Below are positions 55,742 through 64,000 of a DNA stretch of 64,000 nt, one piece after another. The DNA is from Tetrapyrgos nigripes (lineage: Eukaryota; Basidiomycota; Agaricomycetes; Agaricales; Campanellaceae), in contig JAACJM010000046.1 of the NCBI GenBank assembly GCA_013368315.1, positions 124,001 through 188,000 of the forward strand. The letters are read 5' to 3'. The translations under genes and the position numbers were made by a program. Below the pieces are notes generated by a model, which saw nothing but the letters and a program-made list of their open reading frames with translations, had not been told where the DNA came from and did no database searches. Positions within the stretch are counted from its first letter, which is position 1. The number at the start of each line of letters is the position of its first letter.

Positions 55742-57639
55742 TTAAACATGTATTAGCACTAGTTTTGGGTTATTTACCGTGAATTTGTACGGCCTATCAC
55801 CGGGAGCAGTGTTGATGCAAAAATTACCAATGTTCTTCGCAGTGTCAGTAGGACTGATAAAAGGCATCGGGGTGGTCAACTGATAATTGTTGTGTGGCTG
55901 AACAACATACCCAGAATTCTGGATATGTCTTTCATGAGCCAAGATGCTAGGGAGAAGAATCATAAATAAAATGCCTGGGAAAAATATACTGGGTAACAGA
56001 GGATCTCACCTTAGTGCCCTGTCTATGTTTGAAGGGGACTCAATGTGCCAGTTGTTCTCGAAAGGGTTCTTGTTGACAATGTCAGCGTCTTGAAGAATGA
56101 AAGTAGGGACACAGGAGCAAGAGTTGTTGTTGGAATGGACTGGATCATGATGAAGGAGGACTCAAGACTGTTCAAAAGACAGATCTTGACTGGATGGAGG
56201 AACAAATCCCTCAGGTAACACTGGTCCAGGATCTTCTCAAGGGCTTTTCACCCCAAACTGCCTAGACTTGTGAGTTTTAATCACAGGGACCGTCTCTTCT
56301 TCCTCGCCCTCTGTTTCAACCCTATGAACCAATCTCACCTTTCCCTTTCTTTTATCCTTCTTTCTATTTCCCGATGACGATTTGTCACATTCCTTCTCTT
56401 TATGAAAATCGACGACATTGCACACCAGATGGACGTTTTCGTGGAGTAGATGATGATTCCTGTGGTGAGACGTTGGGAGCAGTTTTTAGGGACTTTGCAA
56501 GGAGGAGGAGTGGAGTATGAAGAACATCTGTTATGAAGACGTTTAGCAATCAGAGTCTCATCTTTGGATTCAGACTCCTCTATGGGATCTTCAGGTACTG
56601 GGGAAGGATGAGGGGTCAGCAATCCCATTGAAATTCCTCTGGGGCTTGAAACAATGTTGAGATCATCATCGAAAAGCTGAGAAGGAGACGCTGGATGAGT
56701 GGAGGTGAATAGAGGTGTCCGAGAGGAGTGTGATGGGCCAGGTTGCAAAGACAAAGGAGTAGATTTCAATTGGAGAAGTGCAAGTTGGTGATCCAATTGG
56801 AAAGCAAAGGCAGGCAGAGCACATATGGGAGATGGTGAATGAGGAGGGGAGGCAGTGACCACAGGAATCTCAGGATCAGCATCCTTGATAACATCCTCAT
56901 TGAGGTCCATCACATTTGTTCCAAAATAGTCTTCCACCACAGTATCTGGATTGAAAGTGTTGCAATGACCTGATGGGTGGGACCAGAGATTCATCCACTC
57001 ATTACTCAAATCAGCAACCTGCACAACATGGTCAATGGTTCGATGTTCAATTCTGCCAACTTCCTTCCATTGTTGAAAGAAGGCATCATCATCACAAATG
57101 AATCAATAGTGATAATTGGTTTCCTGGATAAGGCGATAAAAGGCTGGAGATATGAGGAATTGGATATGACCAGGATGTTTTTCAGTCAAGGCAAGTAGGA
57201 ATTCAAAGAGAAAATGCGATTGGGGAAAAGATCATGTTAGGCATTCAACCAAAATCAAAAATCCTTTGAAGAGACTCACCATATGAAGAAGAAAGTCAAA
57301 GGCAGCATCAATAATCTCAGTTCCAGACGGATAGGCACCCTTCATAAAGACAAGAGCAGCGGCTTTCTTCCTCACTTCTTCAGAAACTGGGAAGACTTCT
57401 TCATCAAGAAATTCTGCCATCCACTTCTTAGCACCACAAACACGAAACCTAAACGAACACTTCAGAAGGCAATCCTGTTCATAGGTGGCTTGTTGGGTAA
57501 TGGGAGTTGGAGCAGACACTGAGAGAATTGCTGAGTGGGGGGGAGCAAGATTGGTGGGAATGGTGGAAAATTCAAGATCTTTGATAAAGGATTTGAAGCA
57601 GGACACGAGCATGGTTTGGTTGGTCATGATAAATGACAA
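55742..57639 (-). pseudogene. Hypothetical multi-exon gene, minus strand
   Basis: The first exon, 57639-57283, begins MSFIMTNQTMLVSCFKSF and ends at residues FDFLLHM with a GTGAGT donor. 57024-56500 continues open with a Pro/Ser-rich region (PPHSPSPICALPAFAFQLDH, TLIAKRLHNRCSSYS). The frame changes near 56490, then a Lys/Glu-rich piece (56425-56237, residues GNRKKDKRKGKVRLVHRV). 55963-55742 is a last open piece ending in VNNPKLVLIHV. Frame joins are uncertain and at least one frameshift is present. No family recognised. It is convergent with the LTR that starts at 57970. Confidence 0.4.
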
Positions 57640-57969
57640 AGATGGTTGGATAATTGGTTCAGTGAGGAGAGATGGTGGTGATCATTGGGCAAGAATGGGT
57701 TGTCGTTCGAGGGCTCAAAAAATTCAACAAAACCCTGAAAGGATTTTGATCAAACAGAAATTCTTCCTTTTCCATTATCACAATCACAGAAGTGACAATT
57801 CAGGGAATGCAGACACCTTTAGAGTTATTCTCTGATGGAACTTTGTATGGATCCCACCATTCATATCTGGACCATACATTTTCATATTTCCTATTCAGGG
57901 TATAACACTTACCACTGCTGACTCAAATAATGCTCACTTGTGGAAAAGTTTGCCTTAGAGGGGGGGTAA
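57640..57969 (+). other. 3' end of a retrotransposon internal region with polypurine tract
   Basis: The last codons and the tract TTAGAGGGGGGGTAA lead straight into the LTR at 57970, the same arrangement as at 71-82. No upstream pol sequence of this element is visible because the minus-strand gene lies there. Confidence 0.55.
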
Positions 57970-58380
57970 TGTCAGAAATCCTTGTCTCAGCCACCTTTGG
58001 CACATGCTGTACCCATGCAATCCTTCATATTTCCATATCCATCATTCTTACATCATTCACCACCTAAGCCTTGTGCGCGGCAAATCTAGTTGGACGACTC
58101 TCTCAGGAGTCACAGTTGTCTTGTATCCTTCACAGGGACCCCCATTCTATATTCACCATCCATTGTCATTCTCCTTGATCTAGTTCCTTGTTGTTATCTC
58201 AGTTGCCATACAGGCTTGTAGATTGATCTGCCAGCAGCTCAGATTGTTGGTCTCATAGGCTTAGGGTTAGTGGGTGAGTAGTGCCACTCCCTCTCGCCGA
58301 AGCCACCCCCGGGGCATTCTCCCCTCATTGACTAGCCCATTCAGCATCAAGAGGCTAGCCTGGCTCAAGGGTTTGTGACA
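57970..58380 (+). mobile_element. LTR, shortened copy of the 44563 family
   Basis: TGTCAGAAATCC to GGTTTGTGACA, with terminal TGTCA/TGACA match. It matches the LTR at 44563-45344 but lacks about 355 internal bases after CACCACCTAAG. As it follows a polypurine tract it is a 3' LTR. Confidence 0.85.
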
Positions 58381-58830
58381 ACCATCCTCCATCTCTGAGT
58401 CCTCTGCATCTGCATCTGCATCCCTGCCTCCAGCCACATTGCCCCAGCTCTCCCCTGAACATGACCTTGACTGTTCAAGCTACCTGCACAGCTTTGACAT
58501 CTGTGATTGCACTGACTGCCACCTCCTCCCTTGTGAAGAGTACTGGGACTGTGAAACCCAGCCTTGTCCACATGCTTACAACAACCCACTTCCTCATCTT
58601 ATACTCTTTGTAGACAACCAAGGAGACAGCCATATTGTTATCCCAACCTGCCATACCTTCCATTCCATCTTCACTTCTGCCTCTGTCCCCTCTAGTCCTC
58701 CATCTGTACCAGCATCACCTCTGCCTCTGGCATCCTCTATTCCATCTTCAGCCATACCAACAGGCTTCCTTACCAACAACCCGTCCCAGTCCTACACTTG
58801 CACCCACTCCATCTCCTCTTCCTGTGTCAC
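58381..58830 (+). other. Open stretch, Ser/Pro-rich, cut by the next LTR
   Basis: 58439-58830 encodes a Cys/Asp/His-bearing start (residues CSSYLHSFDICDCTDCHLLPC) and a Ser/Pro-rich tail that runs into the LTR at 58831. Possibly part of a Gag-like or unknown gene interrupted by the insertion. GTCAC at 58826-58830 may be one half of that element's target duplication; the other end is outside the window. Confidence 0.4.
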
Positions 58831-59197
58831 TGTCAGAACTGAGCTGAAGGTGTTTAGGTGAGGTGACAATGACACTAGGGAATGAGTAGAATAAGGCAAG
58901 GACCAGACTAGAGTAGAGATACAGGATGAGTATCCTACTCTATATATACTACTTTACAAATAATGTCCATGTTTCCAGAGGAATTAATCAAATAGATATC
59001 AGTAAGATAAATTAAGGTCTGATGACAATACACTCACAATCTAAGGGGATCCGCAGACAACTATGGAGCAATAAATGACCCAGCTCAGAAGAAGTTGATC
59101 TCATTAGGGGAAAGTAGGTAGTGGCAATTGGAGAGATAAAGAAAGATTGAGAATCCTTCTAAGGGTTTTTGGAACGAGGAATGAGAGGTTCATGAGA
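58831..59197 (-). mobile_element. 3' LTR of gypsy element 2
   Basis: TGTCAGAACTGAGC (58831) to GAGGTTCATGAGA (59197) matches the solo LTR 60276-60618 along its whole length. On the minus strand it follows the purine tract AAGAGGGGGGTAA that ends the chromodomain reading frame. Its outer TG is changed to TC. Confidence 0.85.
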
Positions 59198-59540
59198 TTA
59201 CCCCCCTCTTAAGGGTCTTTTCCCCAAAGATGCTTGAGATTCTGTAGACCCATGCTTTGGATTTCTTTGGCCTTGAAGTGTAAAACTTGTGAGGAACAAA
59301 AGAAAGGATTGTCTTGATATTCTGAGGTGCAGCTGGATTCTTTGTGTGGAACTTGGTTATTAGTTCCCGACATTTCTTTTCCAACTCCACTGCTGGTTCC
59401 CAAGTATTCTCCACTGTTGAATATCCCAACCACTTCACCAAATACTCCAAAAATGATCTTTTTTCTTCTGGTTATAACGCATATGGGAATCTAGGATTTC
59501 TTCAACGTCGTAGACCAGTGAGCCATCTTCGATAGTAGCA
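59190..59540 (-). pseudogene. Gypsy element 2: chromodomain
   Basis: Residues MEYLVKWLGYSTVENTWEP, then LEKKCRELITKFHTKNPA, are the chromodomain fold with its C-terminal helix. It is separated from the integrase end by stops near 59540-59640. It marks the element as a chromovirus. Confidence 0.85.
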
Positions 59541-61074
59541 GGTTCTTGACTAACATCGTCTTGTTGATGTTTCACAACTGAAGAATAATGAGGATGAAGA
59601 TATGATGTGTGGAAGACAGGGTGAATACTCTACCAGGTTTTTGGAATATCCACCTGGTATGAGGAACTCCCTACCTTTTCCTTGATAGGAAAAGGTCTGT
59701 ATTGTTTGTCTGCAAGTTTTGCACTTGGTCGTTCCATAGTGATATTCTTTCCTTCAATATACACCTTGTCTCCCTTCTTGTACTCCAGATCCTCATTTCT
59801 TCTCTTGTCATAGTATTTCTTCATCAACTTTGCACTCCTTGTAAGACATGCTTTGGCATCTGTTCTGGCTTTTTTCAATCCAATCAAAGAAATCTGTCAC
59901 AGTTTCGTTGGTGATGTTGATGAAAGGTTCAGTAGCTTTTTGGGGATGAAAGCCACTAGTCATATAGGAGGGAGTGTAGCCTGTAGAACTATGTTCTCAA
60001 TAATTATAGCAGAATTCTGCCAGTCATCTTGTTGCCAATTGCAGAAAACATGCAAGTATTGTTCGATTTTTTGGTTGACGCGTTCTGTTTGTCCATCGGT
60101 CTGGGGGTGATACACTGTTGAAATGTTCATTTTGATGCCCAAAATCTCATAGAGGGATTTTAGCAATTTGCTAATGAAGACTGATCCTCAATTGCTAATA
60201 ATCTATTTGGGTAATCCAAAATCCCTCCAGATACAGTCCAGAAATAACTGTGCTATGCCTTCACTAGTAACTTCATGTCAGAACTGAGCCAGAGATGTTC
60301 AGGCAAGGTGACGATGACACTAGGAAATGAGCAGAATAAGGCAAGGTCCATATGATAACACCAGACTAGAGTAGAGATACAGGATGAGTATCCTACTCTA
60401 TATACACTACTTTAGAAATAATGTCTGTGTTTTGAGAGGAATTAACTGAAAAGATAAATTAAAGTCCTATGACGGGGACCCACAGACAACTATGGAGCGA
60501 TAAATGACCTAGCTCAGAAGAAGTTGATCTCATTAGGGGAAAGTGGGTAGCAGAGATAAAGAAGGATCAAGAATCCTTCTAAGGGTTTTTAGGAATGAGG
60601 AATGAGAGGTTCATGACACTTCATCATAAGTTGCTAGTGCTTTCATCCTTTTACTGAGTTGGTCTACAATGACGAGGATAGCGGTATACCCATGTGATGG
60701 AGGAAGATGCATGATTAAATCACAAGAGATAATCTGCAAAATCCGTTCCAGGATCTTGTTAGGACTTAGTAGTCCTCTTGGTTTCCCTGGAAAGATTTTT
60801 GTTTGTTGACATGTGGGACATCCTTTGACATATCTCTTGACATCTCCATAGATGCTAGGCCACCAATAGTGTCAAGTAAGTAGTTCGGCTGTTTTGGCTT
60901 GGCCTGGGTGTCCTGTGAAGTACATATCATGATGGCATCGAATGATTTTGTTACAGAGCTTGAGGTCATTAGGAATGTATAAGAGATTATCTTTAGTAAT
61001 ATAATCTCCGTGGTTCTGGAATGAATGATCATGCGAGGGTTCCCATTTGCATCTTGAATTTCATACTTGTACAA
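59541..61074 (-). pseudogene. Gypsy element 2: integrase, split by a solo LTR
   Basis: From 61074 the minus strand reads a zinc-binding and early core part (residues ICQTCQQTKIF-type around 60820, then LPPSHGYTAILVIVDQLSKR at 60710-60650 with the first catalytic Asp), is broken at 60618-60276 by the solo LTR, and resumes with TSEGIAQLFLDCIW. The expected SDRGSQF reads SNxGSVF with a stop on either side (about 60195-60170), so the second Asp is lost. STVYHPQTDGQTERVNQ keeps the catalytic Glu region (about 60120). 59887-59630 is the C-terminal part (KYYDKRRNEDLEYKKGDKVY). Confidence 0.85.
60276..60618 (-). mobile_element. Solo LTR nested in gypsy element 2, target duplication CTTCA
   Basis: TGTCAGAACTGAG to GGTTCATGACA, 343 bp, flanked by CTTCA at 60271-60275 and 60619-60623. 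It is the same family as the host element's own LTR at 58831-59197, so a younger member inserted into an older one and then lost its interior. Removing it and one CTTCA joins the integrase frame. Confidence 0.95.
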
Positions 61075-61186
61075 GGAAAATATCTCCTGGGATATCTCAA
61101 GCTTGGGCTGTCTCCATAGCTCACAGGAATTTGGCTTTAAGAAGAGTAACGTCTTTGTTATTGTTTACCCCCTCCTCATGACCCTT

Positions 61187-61640
61187 TCATCTCGAAAGTA
61201 GGTCAGGCTTCAAATGACAGTCATAATCAGCCAACTCCAACAACCAACAAGCCTGTCTCCTGTTGAAGGTTTTTGCTGTCATAAAGTACTGGAGATTACA
61301 ATAGTCCATCCAGATTTCAAATCTTGGTCCCCAATCCTTTAGAGGTCTCATGATAGCCAACATCTCCTTATCGTGGATTTCGTAGTTTTGCTCTGGTTCA
61401 CTAAGGCCTTTTGATAAAAAGGCAATAGGTACCCATTCACTGTCTTGGAGTTGGCAAAATTTGAACTGTCCACTTTGACTTGATAAGGACAATTATCCAG
61501 GGGAAAATGTAGGACCAGTTCTGATGTGACAGTGTCTTTCAATTTCTGAAAGCCCTTTTCTTGGTCTGGTTTCCATTGCCAGGGTACATCCTTTTGTGTT
61601 AAATCATTTAACAGATGAGCCATCTTTGCATAGTTTTTAA
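61187..61640 (-). pseudogene. Gypsy element 2: RNase H
   Basis: 61623-61348 encodes the RT-RNase H connection (LTQKDVPWQWKPDQEKGFQKLK). 61492-61187, in a shifted frame, gives WVPIAFLSKGLSEPEQNYEI and HDKEMLAIMRPLKDW with QYFMTAKTFNRRQACWLLEL. The frame change lies near 61440. Confidence 0.8.
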
Positions 61641-61647
61641 TGAACCT

Positions 61648-62528
61648 TCAATAAAAGTTTGTAAATCCTAAGAAGCTCTGAACATCTTTGACACAAGTTG
61701 GTGTTTCCCACTGACAGACTCCCTTGACCTTGACAGGGTCCATCCTCATCTTTCCATTGCCCACTATAAGTCCCAAATATTCCACTTTGTCCTTGTGGAA
61801 ATCACACTTCTCCAGTTTCAAGTAGAGATTATGTGTTTTTAGAATTTGTAAAACCTCTTGAACGATTTTTGTGTGCTCGTCCATATCCCTCAAGAATATC
61901 AAGATATCGTTCATGTAAATGATAACCTTCCCTGCTTGGATAAGATCTGCGAAGATTTCATTCATCATGGTTTGGAATGTGGCTGGTGAATTTGTGAGGC
62001 TGAAAAACATTACGAGGGGCTCAAAAAATCCTCGATTGGTGATGAATGCAGCTTTATGTTCGTCCCCTTCCTTGATTTGAATGTTGTTGTACCCCATCTT
62101 ACATTGAGTTTTGTAAAGATTTCATGCCTTAGTTTATATAGCACATCTGAAATCAATGGGACAGGGTATCGATTTTTGATGGTCAAAGAATTGAGTTTTT
62201 GATAATCTTGAACTGGACAAAGTTTTCCATCTTTCTTTTTGATGAAGAAGAATGGTGAAGATATAGGAGATTTTGAAGCTCGAATTCTTCCAGTTCGCAG
62301 TTGTTCCTCAATGAAATTGTCCAGCAGACCCTGTTCATTTGCAGCTAAGGGATAAACCTTGCTTTTGAACAGTTCCACCTTGGGCACTAACTTGATCATA
62401 TGGTCCCATTTTCGTTGTTCTGGAAAGGTATCAAAATCCTCTTTTTCAAAGACAGGTCGAAACTCCCCAAGGTATTCTCCTGGTACAATTTCTTCAAAGA
62501 TTTTGCTCCCTCTTCCACAGCGTGTCAA
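61648..62528 (-). pseudogene. Gypsy element 2: reverse transcriptase
   Basis: 62528-62110 begins the RT with FIEEQLRTGRIRASKSPISS and PVQDYQKLNSLTIKNRYP; the first catalytic box reads FTKLNV where LD is expected. After a frame change near 62100 come GYNNIQIKEGDEHKAAFITN, RGFFEPLVMFFSLTNSPATF and the second box VIIYMNDILIF where YMDD is expected, then ETPTCVKDVQSFLGFTNFY. The two catalytic changes and the frame change make it inactive. Confidence 0.85.
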
Positions 62529-63075
62529 GCAGCTAAATTAGCTGATATGGAACCAGTAGCTTGAATATACTCTGGAGGGTTTTCAGGCCACATGTTCACA
62601 ACAAAGATATCCCCTTCTTCAATGCCTTCTTTGTCTTCTTCTTGCCACAATTTCCATTGTTTCTTCCTTTTGCAATCCCCAGGGCACCTATCAAACTTGA
62701 TGGTTCCTTTCTTCCAATCTATCAATGGATTATGATGTTTCAACCAATTAAATCCAATGATAATATCATTTGAGTCAGTGTTAGTGACCATGAACATAGT
62801 AACTTCTGTGTGATTGTCGACAGTTAGTCATAGTTTGGTTGTATATTCGATTCTTCCATCTGCATTGTATACTGGAATTGGTCAATAGAGACGTTCCAGG
62901 AACAAATTATTCCTAAGGGCAAAGTCTTGATTGATATAACATCCTGTGGCCCCACAATCAAGAAGAGCATCAGTAACTTGGCCTTGATTGTGACTGGGAG
63001 CAAGATAGATTCCCCACTAATCTTCCAAATCCATTTTGCTGGAGTCCAGAGGTCCCTGAGTACAGCAAGAGCCAC
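62525..63075 (-). pseudogene. Gypsy element 2: protease
   Basis: In the frame around 62985-62840 residues read LLDCGATGCYINQDFALRN (the protease D[S/C]GA box, here with Cys). 62797-62525 continues with SNDIIIGFNWLKHHNPLIDW and a Cys-bearing KFDRCPGDCKRKK tail. A stop near 62880 separates the parts. Confidence 0.75.
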
Positions 63076-64000
63076 ATCAGGTCACATTGAAGCTAGATCG
63101 AACCTTAGTTCATCATGCTCCCTTGATATGTGGACCCATCATTGTAACAAACAAGGTGCTCTAGGTGTTTGAGCAACTACATTCCCTACTTTCTTTTTAG
63201 AGGGGAGGCATGAAGGAGTTCAAGTACGGTGCTTGCATCAGAAAGGATTAGGAGTTTGTTGAGAATTTTTACAAGAATCCTCCAGGGGATTTTCAGATAC
63301 ATCTTCAGTTTCAGTTAAGTCGCTTTCATTTGTGAGGACACTAAATCGATTATATGAAGCAAACTTATTATGAAACACTGATTGTTCTGTAGGTGGCATA
63401 TCATTCTGCCTATGGGTCCTTAAAAACCCACATCCTTGCTAAGCTTCTGGAACTCTTCTTTTGCTTTGTCCATCTTCAAGACTTCCTGCATGCTTTGTAT
63501 GAGACTTGAGACTCAGTTTGGGCAATTCCTGGAGATATGTGCTTCTTCTCCACACCCATAACACTTGCGTATCCTGGCTTTAGTACAATCAATCTCCATG
63601 GGTTTCTCCTGTCCACCAAAGGTAACTCCCATTCCAGTATGAGTCGTTGGTGCCACCAATGGAGCCCCAACACTTGTAGTGGCATTTTTGGTAGGGGTTG
63701 TTGGGGTTTGGGTAGTGGTAAACTGTGTTCCCACAGAGGTATTTCCACTAGCAGGAATCCCTCTGGAGTCATTTCGAAGAGTTTGAACACTCTGATCACA
63801 AAGATCGAGTCATACTGCTGCAGCCTTCCAGGCTGCATAGGTAATAGGAACAGGACCCATTTGATAGATCCTTTGAACAATTCCAAACTGGAGGTTCTGC
63901 TTCAATAGCATGATGAGTCCCTCCTTGTTCAGTTTTGCATCTTCCTTCCATTCTTTGAAAGATAGCAAAAACTGCATAGCCAACGCAGTGCCTTGCTTGA
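63076..64000 (-). pseudogene. Gypsy element 2: Gag with zinc knuckle, running off the window
   Basis: Minus-strand codons at 63570-63520 give the knuckle CYGCGEEAHISRNC (C-x2-C-x4-H-x4-C). Upstream a Thr/Pro-rich linker (63734-63600) and, to about 64000, capsid residues such as MQFLLSFKEWKEDAKLNKEG-type helices. The frame changes near 63740. The 5' LTR lies beyond the window. Confidence 0.75.

Overview
The window reads as a transposon graveyard from a basidiomycete fungus, most likely an Agaricomycete. The evidence is the company of Plavaka, KDZ, Tnp2/CACTA-like, PIF/Harbinger and hAT transposases with chromodomain-type Ty3/gypsy retrotransposons, and short 45-60 nt GT..AG introns in every readable gene. 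I see no recognisable housekeeping gene, rRNA or convincing functional tRNA. Nearly all coding DNA belongs to mobile elements; most is broken by stops, frameshifts or later insertions.

Layout. 0-10 kb: an LTR copy (83-565), a decayed minus-strand gene (519-4380), a plus-strand coiled-coil gene (4716-6314) and a KDZ transposase remnant (6398-7806), then an imperfect inverted repeat (7801-8335 / 9013-9497) and a second LTR copy (9587-10084). 10-21 kb: a solo LTR with a perfect 5-bp target duplication carries a foldback MITE. It is followed by a four-layer nest: a Plavaka gene (11100-11546 and 20043-20930) split by a roughly 8.5 kb insertion (repeat E1), which holds a Harbinger element (13008-19823, TSD AGT), which holds a hAT element (15947-19595, TSD GCTAGGCA). 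The hAT transposase is almost intact (10 exons, about 920 residues, one T-run frameshift); the Harbinger transposase has a single in-frame stop. 21-30 kb: end of a minus-strand chromovirus, a tRNA-like sequence, half of the same MITE, an orphan KDZ N-terminal fragment and a heavily decayed plus-strand gypsy element.

31.6-39.6 kb is the strangest part and has no recognised coding capacity. It holds a 455-bp tandem duplication studded with nine GTGTGAC/GTCACA hairpins, an almost adenine-free 9-bp minisatellite (32823-34680) with higher-order periods, three copies (two direct, one inverted) of a 1.1-1.4 kb block, a second tract of the same minisatellite, and about twelve copies of a near-palindromic ACTATGCATAGT-like motif. 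It runs straight into an integrase-only gene (39605-40951) in which the catalytic Glu appears to be Lys.

41-64 kb: a hAT-type MITE with a perfect 8-bp TSD; a Pro/Ser-rich ORF interrupted by a solo LTR (TSD ACAAG); a fragment resembling the RT region of DIRS-like elements; two LTRs of one family (44563-45344 and 57970-58380); a Tnp2/CACTA-like transposase pseudogene (46317-49501); an apparently intact six-exon gene of 427 residues with a 9-nt micro-exon (50683-52258), function unknown; a second E repeat (54129-55728); a minus-strand unknown gene; and a minus-strand chromovirus (58831 to window end) with a solo LTR of its own family nested in its integrase (TSD CTTCA).

All calls come from reading translations, splice signals and repeats by eye; no database search was run.
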